The notes beneath the pieces were generated by a model. That model did no database searches. It was not told the origin of the DNA and saw nothing but the letters and a program-made list of their open reading frames with translations. A program made the position numbers and the translations under genes. This document shows, one piece after another, positions 44,946 through 54,300 of a stretch of DNA of 64,000 nt (the first letter of the stretch is position 1; every line of letters starts with the position of its first letter). Origin of the DNA: Affinundibacterium nitidum (lineage in GTDB: Bacteria > Pseudomonadota > Gammaproteobacteria > Burkholderiales > Burkholderiaceae_D); contig NZ_JACOFZ010000003.1 of NCBI RefSeq assembly GCF_014284155.1, positions 62,001 to 126,000 on the forward strand, given 5' to 3'.

Positions 44946-46274
44946 TTACACTGCGTCAGACAAAGAAGTGAAGTTGAAATCACGTAGTTTCATTGCTGGA
45001 ACAACCATCTTACGGCCGTCACCAAAGACTTGGGTCTTGCCCAGGTCTTCAATATTATTCAACATCGTTACTGGGCTTTCATTGAAACGGAAGTTCTTCA
45101 CTGGATGTTTCACTTTGCCATTCTCAATATAGAAGGTGCCGTCGCGTGTCAAACCGGTTACCAATAAAGACTGTGGGTCAACCGAGCGGATATACCAAGT
45201 GCGTGTCACCAAGATGCCTTTTTTGGTCGAAGCGATCAGCTCTTCCGTTGACTTATCGCCACCCGACATGATGGTATTCCCCGCACGACCGCGGGCAGCA
45301 ACGCCCTGTTTTTTGGCCCAGAAGTTGGAATACTGCAGAGTTTCAATCTTACCGTTCTTGACCATGGACATTTTTTCACGGGGCAGCATAGAACCAGCGT
45401 CCCATGGCGCCACTGGTGCATCTTTATCCCACGGATCAGTCCAAATATTGACTTGTTCATCAAACATTTTCTCGCCGAGACGATTGCCACCACCTTTTTT
45501 GGACAAGAAACTACGACCTTCATCAGCAGAACGCGCATCGAAAGCATTGAACATGAAACTGAGAATGTCGGAAGAAGCGGCTGGCTCCAACACCACAGTA
45601 TAGCGACCTGGCTCTAATGCTTTTGCATCGACAGAGCGCAATGCTTTTTCGATTGCCACTTCAGACGCTTCACGAGGATCAAACAAACGCGCATCATTCG
45701 CAGAACGCGTTACCCAACCAGAACCGCGACCATCTTCGGTACGCGCGGTGCAACTGAAGCTCAGATTCGTCGATTCTTGATATCCAAACACGCCATTCGA
45801 ATTCGCAATCACTTCAAAGCCCACGGTATCAAGGAAGAATCCTGCTGTAATGAGCTTATTCTTTTTCGCTAAACTGATACTTTGCGCGGCAACCTCTGCG
45901 CGATACTCAGGGTCAATCGCCGCGGTTTCTTTGAAGTAGGTCTGCGATGCTTTGAATTCCTGCTTACCCACCGCTGGCATAAACTCTGGGTTTTCCGGCG
46001 CCAAGCGTGCAATATCTTCGGCGCGACGGACTGCACGTTCCAAAGACTTATCGTCAAATTCATTGATGGTGGCTGTACCTTGGCGCTTTCCAAAAGCAAC
46101 ACTTACTGATAACTGCGTATCTTGATTCAAACCCGCAGTCGAGACACTGTTTTGCGCAGTACGAATATTGCCAGCACGTGTACCTTGAATCGACACCCGA
46201 CACTCATCCGCACGCGACAACGCCATCACGCGATCGCAGATACGTTTTGCTTCTTCTTGACTCATTTGTTTCAT
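44946..46274 (-). CDS. TldE/PmbA-family protein, copy 2
   Basis: A 442-residue protein of the TldE/PmbA family, the non-catalytic partner of TldD in a heterodimeric protease. It has the family fold (TINEFDDKSLERAVRRAEDIARLAPENPEFMP, ANSNGVFGYQESTNLSFSC, LEPGRYTVVLEPAASSDIL) and lacks the HExxxH zinc motif. No signal peptide is visible. It is closely similar to the other TldE copy across its whole length, for example in FIENGK-type GTFYIENGK and KNFRFNESPVTMLNNIE. It follows tldD copy 2 by 78 bases, so the pair should be made together. Confidence 0.85.
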   Translation of the reverse strand: MKQMSQEEAKRICDRVMALSRADECRVSIQGTRAGNIRTAQNSVSTAGLNQDTQLSVSVAFGKRQGTATINEFDDKSLERAVRRAEDIARLAPENPEFMPAVGKQEFKASQTYFKETAAIDPEYRAEVAAQSISLAKKNKLITAGFFLDTVGFEVIANSNGVFGYQESTNLSFSCTARTEDGRGSGWVTRSANDARLFDPREASEVAIEKALRSVDAKALEPGRYTVVLEPAASSDILSFMFNAFDARSADEGRSFLSKKGGGNRLGEKMFDEQVNIWTDPWDKDAPVAPWDAGSMLPREKMSMVKNGKIETLQYSNFWAKKQGVAARGRAGNTIMSGGDKSTEELIASTKKGILVTRTWYIRSVDPQSLLVTGLTRDGTFYIENGKVKHPVKNFRFNESPVTMLNNIEDLGKTQVFGDGRKMVVPAMKLRDFNFTSLSDAV

Positions 46275-46352
46275 CTTATTTTCCTTCTATTATTCGACAC
46301 AGGAAAAACTCATATGTATTCGCCCAAGATCAACTCAGATGACCAAAGACCA

Positions 46353-47990
46353 TCATCCAATCTTACGCGCCGTATTAATCACATTGATGCCATTGAAGCG
46401 AGCTGTGCTCGATCCATGGGAAACTGCGCTGACCTGACTTGGCTGACCTTTACCGTCAAAGAATGAACCACCCATGCGCCAATCTTTGTCATCACAAATT
46501 GCGCTACAGCTATTCCAGAATTCCTGGGTATTCGATTGATATGCGACGTCTTCGACCGGACCAATAATCTTGCCGTTCTTGATTTCATAGAACAGTTGGC
46601 CACCAAACTGGAAGTTGTAACGTTGTTGGTCAATGGAGTAAGAGCCGCGTCCAAGGATGTAAATACCCTTCTTCACATCCTTAATCATCTCGTCTGGACT
46701 CAGTGGCGCTTTACCAGCAGCCAAAGACACATTCGGCATACGTTGAAATTGCACACTACTCCAACTATCAGCGTAGGAGCAGCCATGCGATTCTTTTTCA
46801 TCAATCAAATGTGCTTGATCGCGCGTCGCTTGGTAGTTGACCAAAACACCGTCTTTAATAATGTCCCAACGCTTGCTAGGAACCCCTTCATCGTCATAAC
46901 CAACCGCGCCCAAGGAACCTGTCGTGGTTTTATCAGCGAAGAAATTAACGCGATCTGACCCAAATTTAAAGTTCTTAGAACGCCATTTGTCGAGCGTTGC
47001 AAAACTCGTTCCCGCATAGTTCGCCTCGTAGCCGAGTACGCGATCCAATTCTGTCGGATGGCCAACCGATTCATGGATTGTCAAGAACAAATGCTCTGGG
47101 CTCAAGACTAAATCATACTTGCCAGGTTCGACTGATTTCGCGCTCAACTTTTCACGCGCTTGACGCCCACTTTCACGCGCTTCTTCAATCAAATCAACCG
47201 AGCGGTTGTACAAGGTCGTGACGCCACCTGCCGCAGCAACTTTATCTTTGGGATTTGCATCGAAGAATTCAAAGCCCATGCCGACCGGTGAGGATAAGCT
47301 TTCACGACTGCGGAACTTATTAGTCGCCTTATCGACCGCTGTCGCCGTCATTGGCGCCCACAGACGATGGATATCTTGATCGATGTACGAACCATCGGTA
47401 GAAGCAAAATATTTTTCTTGATTCACTTGGAACAAGTTTGACTGCATGAAGCTGGCACCGGCCTCTAAACCTGCACGATTGGCAGCGATCAACATATCCG
47501 CTTTTTCTTTGACTGGAATTTTGCGCCAATCTTTGGTGAACGGTGTAGTCCAGCTCACCTCACCTAAAGCTTTTACTGGTGCCAAGATCAAGGGTTCGGT
47601 TTGCAACTTGGCATTTGCTTTAGCGATCGCCACTGCTTGTTTAGCGATATTTGCCACGGCATCGACTGTCATATCGTTGGTCGAAGCGAAACCATAGGCA
47701 CCGCCTGCAATCACGCGGACACCGACTCCCATCGATTCAGAATTGACGATGTTCTCAACCCGCGTATCACGTGTGGTGATGAATTGGTTGATATAGCGAC
47801 CAATGCGCACGTCACAATAGCTCGCTCCCGCTTTGGTCGCAGCGTTCATTGCGGCATCTGCTAAAGATTTCTTAAAAGCTTTAGCGACCGGATTCATCAA
47901 TTCCTCAGCGGCAATTGCATTACCAAATACTGGCACTAACAAGGTGCCTGCCGCATAGCTACTGATCTTTAAAAAGTCACGTCTTTCCAT
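46353..47990 (-). CDS. TldD-family metalloprotease with twin-arginine signal, copy 2
   Basis: A 545-residue TldD-family zinc protease. The start at 47990 begins MERRDFLKISSYAAGTLLVPVFG, with the twin-arginine motif RRDFLK and an AIAAEE cleavage region, so it is probably exported folded; AGGAG lies just upstream. The zinc motif HESVGH (HExxxH) is present in FLTIHESVGHPTELDRVLGYEANYAGTSF. The core also includes DDEGVPSKRWDIIKDGVLVNYQATRDQ, SHGCSYADSWSSVQFQRMPN and GGQLFYEIKNGKI. TldD/TldE cleaves peptides and processes some ribosomal antimicrobial peptides, but the usual TldD is cytosolic. The longer frame from 48062 has no signal and is less likely. Confidence 0.88.
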   Translation of the reverse strand: MERRDFLKISSYAAGTLLVPVFGNAIAAEELMNPVAKAFKKSLADAAMNAATKAGASYCDVRIGRYINQFITTRDTRVENIVNSESMGVGVRVIAGGAYGFASTNDMTVDAVANIAKQAVAIAKANAKLQTEPLILAPVKALGEVSWTTPFTKDWRKIPVKEKADMLIAANRAGLEAGASFMQSNLFQVNQEKYFASTDGSYIDQDIHRLWAPMTATAVDKATNKFRSRESLSSPVGMGFEFFDANPKDKVAAAGGVTTLYNRSVDLIEEARESGRQAREKLSAKSVEPGKYDLVLSPEHLFLTIHESVGHPTELDRVLGYEANYAGTSFATLDKWRSKNFKFGSDRVNFFADKTTTGSLGAVGYDDEGVPSKRWDIIKDGVLVNYQATRDQAHLIDEKESHGCSYADSWSSVQFQRMPNVSLAAGKAPLSPDEMIKDVKKGIYILGRGSYSIDQQRYNFQFGGQLFYEIKNGKIIGPVEDVAYQSNTQEFWNSCSAICDDKDWRMGGSFFDGKGQPSQVSAVSHGSSTARFNGINVINTARKIG

Positions 47991-48045
47991 CTTTGCTCCT
48001 GATTTTGCTTTACACGGTAAGGCCCATCTCATTTCAAGGTCGAGT

Positions 48046-48080
48046 AATTCAGCAAACATCATGAAGATATTTGCTGAATT
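48046..48080. repeat. 11-bp stem-loop after tldE (copy 1)
   Basis: AATTCAGCAAA (48046-48056) pairs with TTTGCTGAATT (48070-48080), loop of 13 bases. It lies about 12 bases past the stop of tldE copy 1 and upstream of tldD copy 2. It mirrors the stem-loop after tldE copy 2, though with unrelated sequence and lower GC. Confidence 0.6.
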
Positions 48081-48091
48081 ATTTTCTTCGA

Positions 48092-49426
48092 TTAAACAGC
48101 GTCCGACAGTGAGGTGAAATTGAAATCTCTGACCTTCATTGGCGGAATCAACATTTGATAAGGGACTTCATCACCAGCGATGACCACAGGCTTACCAATT
48201 TCTTCAATATTATTGAGCATGGTTACAGGGCTTTCGTTGAAACGGAAGTTCTTCACCGGATACATGATTTTGCCGTTCTCGATATAGAACGTGCCGTCAC
48301 GCGTTAAACCCGTCAATAAGACAGACTGTGGATCGACCATACGAATGTACCAAGTTCGCGTCACCAAAATCCCTTTTTTGGTATTGGCGATCAGCTCAGC
48401 GGTAGTCTTATCAGTACCGCCCATGATCATGTTGCCATGTCCAGCGCGCATAGCGACTTTCTGCTTCTGCGCCCAGTAACGAGAATATTCGAGGGAATTG
48501 ACTCGTCCATTCTTAATCACTTCGGTACGCTCACGTGGCAACATCGAGCCGTCCCATGGCAACACCGCTACATCTGGATTCCAAGGATCTGCCCAGATAT
48601 TCACTTGTTCATCAAAAAGCTTTTCGCCCAAACGATTACCGCCACCTTTTTTCGATAAAAAGCTACGGCCTTCATCTGCTGAGCGTGCATCGAAACCACC
48701 GAGCATATTACCGATCAAATCAGAAGTGGCCGCGGGTTCTAAGATGACGGTATAACGACCCGGCTCGAGAGCTTTCGCTTCCATTGAACGCAAGGCTTTT
48801 TCAATTGCGACGTCGGCCGCTTCCCGTGCATCAAAACGATTTGCATCGCCGATGGAGCGTTTCACCCAACCTGAACCACGGCCATCTTCGGTACGCACGG
48901 TGCAGGTAAAGTCCAAGCCAGTTTCGCGTTGATAACCAAATACACCGTTAGAGTTGGCGATAGTCGAGAACGAGGTCACATCTGTGAAAAAACCTGCAGC
49001 CACCAAGTTTTTCTTACGGCAGGCTTCAATCGAATATGCCGCCACTTGTGCACGGAATTCTGGATCGATGTCAGCGGTCTTTTGGATAAAAGTTGGCGTT
49101 TCTTTGTAGCTCTGTTTGCCCACTGCTGGCATGAACTCAGGGTTTTCTGGCGCCAATCGTGCCAAATCCTCAGCACGTCGCACTACCTTTTCCAAGGATT
49201 TATCGTCAAATTCATTGATGGTGGCAATCCCTTGTTTCTTGCCGAAAGCAACCGCCACTACCATTTGCGTATCGGCGACCACACCTGAAGTCGACACCGC
49301 ATTTCGAGCGAAACGAATATTGCCTGTACGACTACCACCGATTTGGACGTTACACTCATCTGCTTTTGAGAACGACATCACTTTATCGCAGATGCTCTTT
49401 GCTTCTTCTTGCGTTAAATGTTTCAT
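48092..49426 (-). CDS. TldE/PmbA-family protein, copy 1
   Basis: A 444-residue TldE-type protein, a close paralogue of the copy at 44946-46274 (same TINEFDDKSLE..VRRAED.ARLAPENPEFMPAVGKQ block and the same C-terminal KVRDFNFTSLSDAV). It has no HExxxH and no signal peptide. It lies 11 bases after tldD copy 1, indicating co-translation and a heterodimer. The main differences from copy 2 are in the middle region (FFTDVTSFSTIANSNG) and around residue 415 (AGDEVPYQML). Substrate unknown. Confidence 0.85.
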   Translation of the reverse strand: MKHLTQEEAKSICDKVMSFSKADECNVQIGGSRTGNIRFARNAVSTSGVVADTQMVVAVAFGKKQGIATINEFDDKSLEKVVRRAEDLARLAPENPEFMPAVGKQSYKETPTFIQKTADIDPEFRAQVAAYSIEACRKKNLVAAGFFTDVTSFSTIANSNGVFGYQRETGLDFTCTVRTEDGRGSGWVKRSIGDANRFDAREAADVAIEKALRSMEAKALEPGRYTVILEPAATSDLIGNMLGGFDARSADEGRSFLSKKGGGNRLGEKLFDEQVNIWADPWNPDVAVLPWDGSMLPRERTEVIKNGRVNSLEYSRYWAQKQKVAMRAGHGNMIMGGTDKTTAELIANTKKGILVTRTWYIRMVDPQSVLLTGLTRDGTFYIENGKIMYPVKNFRFNESPVTMLNNIEEIGKPVVIAGDEVPYQMLIPPMKVRDFNFTSLSDAV

Positions 49427-49437
49427 GATGGATTTCC

Positions 49438-51075
49438 TTAGCCGATTTTACGTGCAGTGTTGATCACATTAATACCGTTAAAGCGCGTGGTACTAGAACC
49501 ATGCGAAACGGCGCTCGATTGAGAAGGTTGGCCCTTACCATCAAAGAAGGAACCACCCATGCGCCAATCACGCTCGTCACAAGTTGCGCTGCAAGCATTC
49601 CAGAATTCTTGTGTATTTGATTGGTAAGCAACGTCTTCCAACTGTTCACCAATTTTGCCGTTCTTAATTTCAAAGAACATTTGGCCACCAAACTGGAAGT
49701 TGTAGCGTTGTTGATCGATAGAGAAAGAACCCTCACCGACGATGTAAATACCCTTCTTCACATCTTTGACTAATTCGTCTGGTGTCAAAGGCTTTTTACC
49801 TGCGGCCAAAGAGATATTCGGCATGCGCTGAAATTGCACACTGCTCCAGTTATCGGCGTAAGAACAACCGTGCGATTCATTTTGACCGATCATATGCACT
49901 TGATCGCGGGTCGCCTGGTAATTGACCAAAATACCATCTTTAATGATGTCCCATTGTTTGGTCTTAACGCCTTCATCGTCATAGCCTACGGCACCCAAGG
50001 AACCTGGTACGACTTTATCCGCGATGATGTTCACCTTGTCGGAACCGTACTTGAATTTTTTGGATTCCCATTTATCAATCGTGGCGAAACTAGTGCCCGC
50101 GAAATTCGCTTCGTATCCCAAAACACGATCAAGCTCAGTTGGATGCCCAACCGATTCGTGAATCGTCAACCACATATGCTCTGGACTTAAAACCAAATCA
50201 TACTTCCCAGGGACAACAGATTTGGCAGTTAATTTTTGCTTAGCACTCTTACCGCAAGCGCGAGCGTCTTCAATCAAGTCGTAGGAATTTTTGTAGAGTG
50301 TAGCAACACCACCTGCCGCTTTGACTTTATCCTCAGGACGCGCATCCAGATATTCATAGCCACGACCTACTGGTGCGGATAAACCTTGGCGGGTGCGGAA
50401 CTTATTAGTCTTCTTATCAACCGCAGTGGCGGCGATTGGCATCCATAAACGATGCACATCTTGGTCAATATAGGAGCCATCAGTGGAAGCGAAGTATTTC
50501 TGTTGATTGACTTGGAACATGACGGACTGCATGAAGTTCGCGCCGCCTTCCATGCCAGCATTATTGGCCGCGATCAACAAGTCGACTTTCTCTTTGATCG
50601 GTACTGTACGCCAGTCTTTCTTAATCGGTGTCACCCAGCTTACTTCACCTACGCCTTTAACGGGCGCCAAGCGGACCGGCTCCGTTTGCAACTTAGCATT
50701 CGCCATCGCAATCGCCACAGCTTGGCGCGCGGCCGCTGCCACGCCATCAGGAGACATATCATTGGTCGCGGAAAAACCGTAAGCGCCCTTGGCGATAACA
50801 CGAATACCGACACCCGCCGATTCTGTGTTAGCGACATTTTCCACGTTCAAATCACGTGTAGAAATGAATTGATTCAAATAGCGACCAATACGAACGTCAC
50901 AATAGCTCGCACCAGCACTGGTGGCAGCATTCAATGCGGTATCTGCAAGTGCTTTACGAAACTGGTTAGAAACCGGTTTCAATAGCTCATCTGCCGTAAT
51001 TGCACGCGCATATGCTGGCAATAGGAAAGTGCCTAATGCGGCACCGCTCAAATTAAGAAAGTCACGTCGTTCCAT
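49438..51075 (-). CDS. TldD-family metalloprotease with twin-arginine signal, copy 1
   Basis: A 545-residue TldD-type zinc protease, first gene of the operon and a close paralogue of copy 2. It starts MERRDFLNLSGAALGTFLLPAYARA with the twin-arginine RRDFLN and a hydrophobic stretch; the AGGAGAC upstream favours 51075 (spacing 5) over ATG 51078. HExxxH is intact (LTIHESVGHPTELDRVLGYEANFAGTSF). Conserved blocks shared with copy 2 include YDVRIGR-type CDVRIGRY, YADNWSSVQFQRMPNIS and AYQSNTQEFWNACSATCDERDWRMGGSFFDGKGQPSQ. Export to the periplasm is inferred from the signal. Confidence 0.88.
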   Translation of the reverse strand: MERRDFLNLSGAALGTFLLPAYARAITADELLKPVSNQFRKALADTALNAATSAGASYCDVRIGRYLNQFISTRDLNVENVANTESAGVGIRVIAKGAYGFSATNDMSPDGVAAAARQAVAIAMANAKLQTEPVRLAPVKGVGEVSWVTPIKKDWRTVPIKEKVDLLIAANNAGMEGGANFMQSVMFQVNQQKYFASTDGSYIDQDVHRLWMPIAATAVDKKTNKFRTRQGLSAPVGRGYEYLDARPEDKVKAAGGVATLYKNSYDLIEDARACGKSAKQKLTAKSVVPGKYDLVLSPEHMWLTIHESVGHPTELDRVLGYEANFAGTSFATIDKWESKKFKYGSDKVNIIADKVVPGSLGAVGYDDEGVKTKQWDIIKDGILVNYQATRDQVHMIGQNESHGCSYADNWSSVQFQRMPNISLAAGKKPLTPDELVKDVKKGIYIVGEGSFSIDQQRYNFQFGGQMFFEIKNGKIGEQLEDVAYQSNTQEFWNACSATCDERDWRMGGSFFDGKGQPSQSSAVSHGSSTTRFNGINVINTARKIG

Positions 51076-51346
51076 CATGTCTCCTGATTTGGCCGAAAAA
51101 GCCACCGTAATGTGAGAGATTCCGTAAGACTACCGGCCAGATCCAGCCAAACACTGAAATCTCAACCTCAGCCTTACGCAAACCCTTGATATGAAACTCA
51201 CCAATCAAACCGCCATAGGATATTAAACCGCGGCCTAAGTTCTTAGGACTAATGTCAGGGAAATAAGTTCAATTCTCAGAACACATCTCAAAATAGAGAC
51301 AGTGAATAACAAAATTGAATGGAAACTCGGAAAGTGTGGAGATGGA

Positions 51347-54300
51347 TTAGGCGCGACCGTGATAGACATCGCGCGCAAATTGCTCAAATTGTGCCAGTGG
51401 CAATGGCTTACTGTACAGATAGCCTTGATAGGCGTGACATCCTTGCTCTGCGAGGAAGACTTGCTGCTCGGGAGTTTCAACTCCCTCAGCAATAACGGCG
51501 AGGCCCAAACTCTCAGCCAACACAATCACCATTTTGGAAATCGCCGCATCATTCGGATCGACCAAAATATCGCGCACAAAGCTTTGATCAATCTTCAGCT
51601 GATCGAGTGGGAGTCGCTTCAAATAGGATAATGAAGAATAACCAGTGCCAAAATCATCGAGTGAAAAACCAACACCAACCTCTTTCAGTCGACTCATTTT
51701 TTTGATGACATCCTCAATGTTTGCAATCGAGAAACCTTCTGTTAACTCAAGCTTCAAACGCAAAGGATTGGCCTGAGTCAAATCAAGTATGTCGGTCACC
51801 TGTTCGACAAAATTCTTTTGATGAAACTGGCTCGGGCTCACATTTACCGCAATCACCAGATCTTTAAACTCATCTTGCTCTTTCCAGGTGGCGATTTGGT
51901 TGGTGGCGGTATGCAAAACCCAATACCCTAAAATGGTAATTAAGCCGGTCTCTTCAGCCAAGGGAATAAACTCAGCAGGAGATATCATGCCGCGACTTGG
52001 ATGATTCCAGCGAATCAACACCTCAGCACCAAATAATTTTCCATCGTCAGTCAGCTGCGCCTGGTAATACAGTTCAAACTGATCACTTAACATCGCATCG
52101 CGCAAATCTTCTTCGAGCGCAACACGCTGTGACACTAAAATCTGCATTTTGGGATCGAAGAAACGTATCGTATTGCGTCCCGCCGCTTTGGCTTGGTACA
52201 TCGCCAAATCCGCCCGTTTAAGGGGTTCAGCAATGGTCTCAACTTTCTCACCAAACAGAGTAACGCCAATACTAGGCGAACTATGATGTTCATTGACGCC
52301 AAGCCAATAGGTTTGGTTTAACTCAGACAAAATTTTGATGGCAACCACTTCAGCTTGATTTGCAGCATCAAATGGATTTTCTTCTAAATCTTCCAACATC
52401 ACCACAAACTCATCACCGCCTAGACGCGCTACGGTATCTCCCTCGCGAGTGCAACGCGAAATACGCTCGGCAACCTGTTGCAATAAGAGATCGCCATGAT
52501 CATGGCCCAAGGTATCATTGAGCGTCTTAAAGTTATCGAGATCGATAAATAGAAGCGCACCTTTCCGCTTATGCCTATTACCGGCAGCAAGCGCTTGTTC
52601 CAATCTATCTAACAATAATCGTCGATTTGGTAATTGCGTAAGCGGGTCATAAAAAGCGAGGTTACGAATCTCATCTTCGGCTGCTTTCCGTAGTGTGATG
52701 TCATTAAACGTACCGACAAAATGGGTGGTCGACCCCGCCTCATCTTTGACGCTAGAAATATTAATCCAGGCGTGAAATTCCCCTCCGCCTTTCCTGCTAT
52801 CCATCACTTCGCCTTGCCATGCACCACGATCAGAGATACTGAGTAACATCTCTTCAAACAGAGCATCTTGACGGAAATCTGCGTTCAAGAAATGAGGTGG
52901 CTTACCCACCAACTCTTCTGATGAGTAGCCCGTAATCAAATTAAAAGACTGATTAGTGCGAAGGATATTCCAATCTGCGTCGGTAACGAACATTCCCTCT
53001 TGCGACTCAAACGCAGTCGCTGCAATCCGGCGCGATTCCTCGCTGCGTTTAAACTCGGTGACATCCCGCCACGCAATGTAGATCGATGGAGCGCCATCGA
53101 ATTCGATCAAGGTTCCCTGGCCAATGACATCAATGGCTGAGCCATCCAATTTTACAAATTTCAACTCATAGCTTTGATCCGGCGCGCCCAACTCTCCGAT
53201 GCTCGGCACACGATTCTTCAAAATGTACTGATAGTCAGGGTGAATCACTTCTGTGATCGGTTTACCGACCAGTTGGTCTGCTGAGGTCGCACCTAACATA
53301 CGAATGGCGGCCGCATTAACGTAAATGAAACGGCCTTTGCGATGCACATTAATGCCTTCAGGAGACCATTCAACTAAAGTACGATGACGTTCTTCACTCG
53401 CATGCAGCGCTGCCTCCACTCGTTTTCTCTCGGAAATGTCGCGCATTGTGCCTTGCAAAAACTGCCGGCCATCAAGTTCAACTCGGTTTAGCAAAATCTC
53501 CGCGTCAAAAATCTCCCCAGTATGCAATCGCAGGTGCAACCACTCGAATGATACTTCGCCCTGCTCTTGCGCAATTTGGATCTTGTTATCCAAGGCGACA
53601 AACGAGTCCTCACCATTTCTTTGCATGGGTGGAGACAACTCAGCGGGGTGCCGACCGATCAAATCTTCTCTGTCTCGAGCACCAAAGATCGCCACCGCAG
53701 CGGGATTACAATCAATTACCCGATTTGGATCGAGGACGATCACCGCACTGGCGGTAGCGTTAAATAGTGTAAGGTGTTGAACCTCAGAGCGGCGCAGTTC
53801 TTCGGTACGTTGAGCGACGGTCTCTTCAAGAGTTTTTTGCGAATTTTGAAGGGCTTCAATCATCGCGTTAAAAGCGGAAGTTAAGACTCGAATTTCACGC
53901 GGCTCACTCGCATCTACATTGGCCCTAACGTTTCGCTGCCCGTCCTTTAATTGTTGCGCGACGACTTCGAGCGCATGCAAACTCGCGGTTAAGCGTCGCG
54001 ACGCGAAATGGATCAGGACCAAAGCAAGAAAGGTAATTAAAACGCCAGCCGCAAGCAAAATATTGGCTTGCTCATTTAAATTTTCAAGGACTGCTGATTT
54101 TTTCGAATAGTTCACCATGGTCCAAGTTTGTTCTGGCCCGAGTTGAACATTGCGATAGACGACAATCAGTTTTTCACCAAGTTGATTGGTTTGCTCTAGT
54201 GTGCCTTGAAATCCAGCTAGAACGCGCTGGTTCGGCGTAAAGAAATATTGCTTAGCATCGACCTTAGGAAAACTCGTAATCAACACGCCGTTTTGATCAA

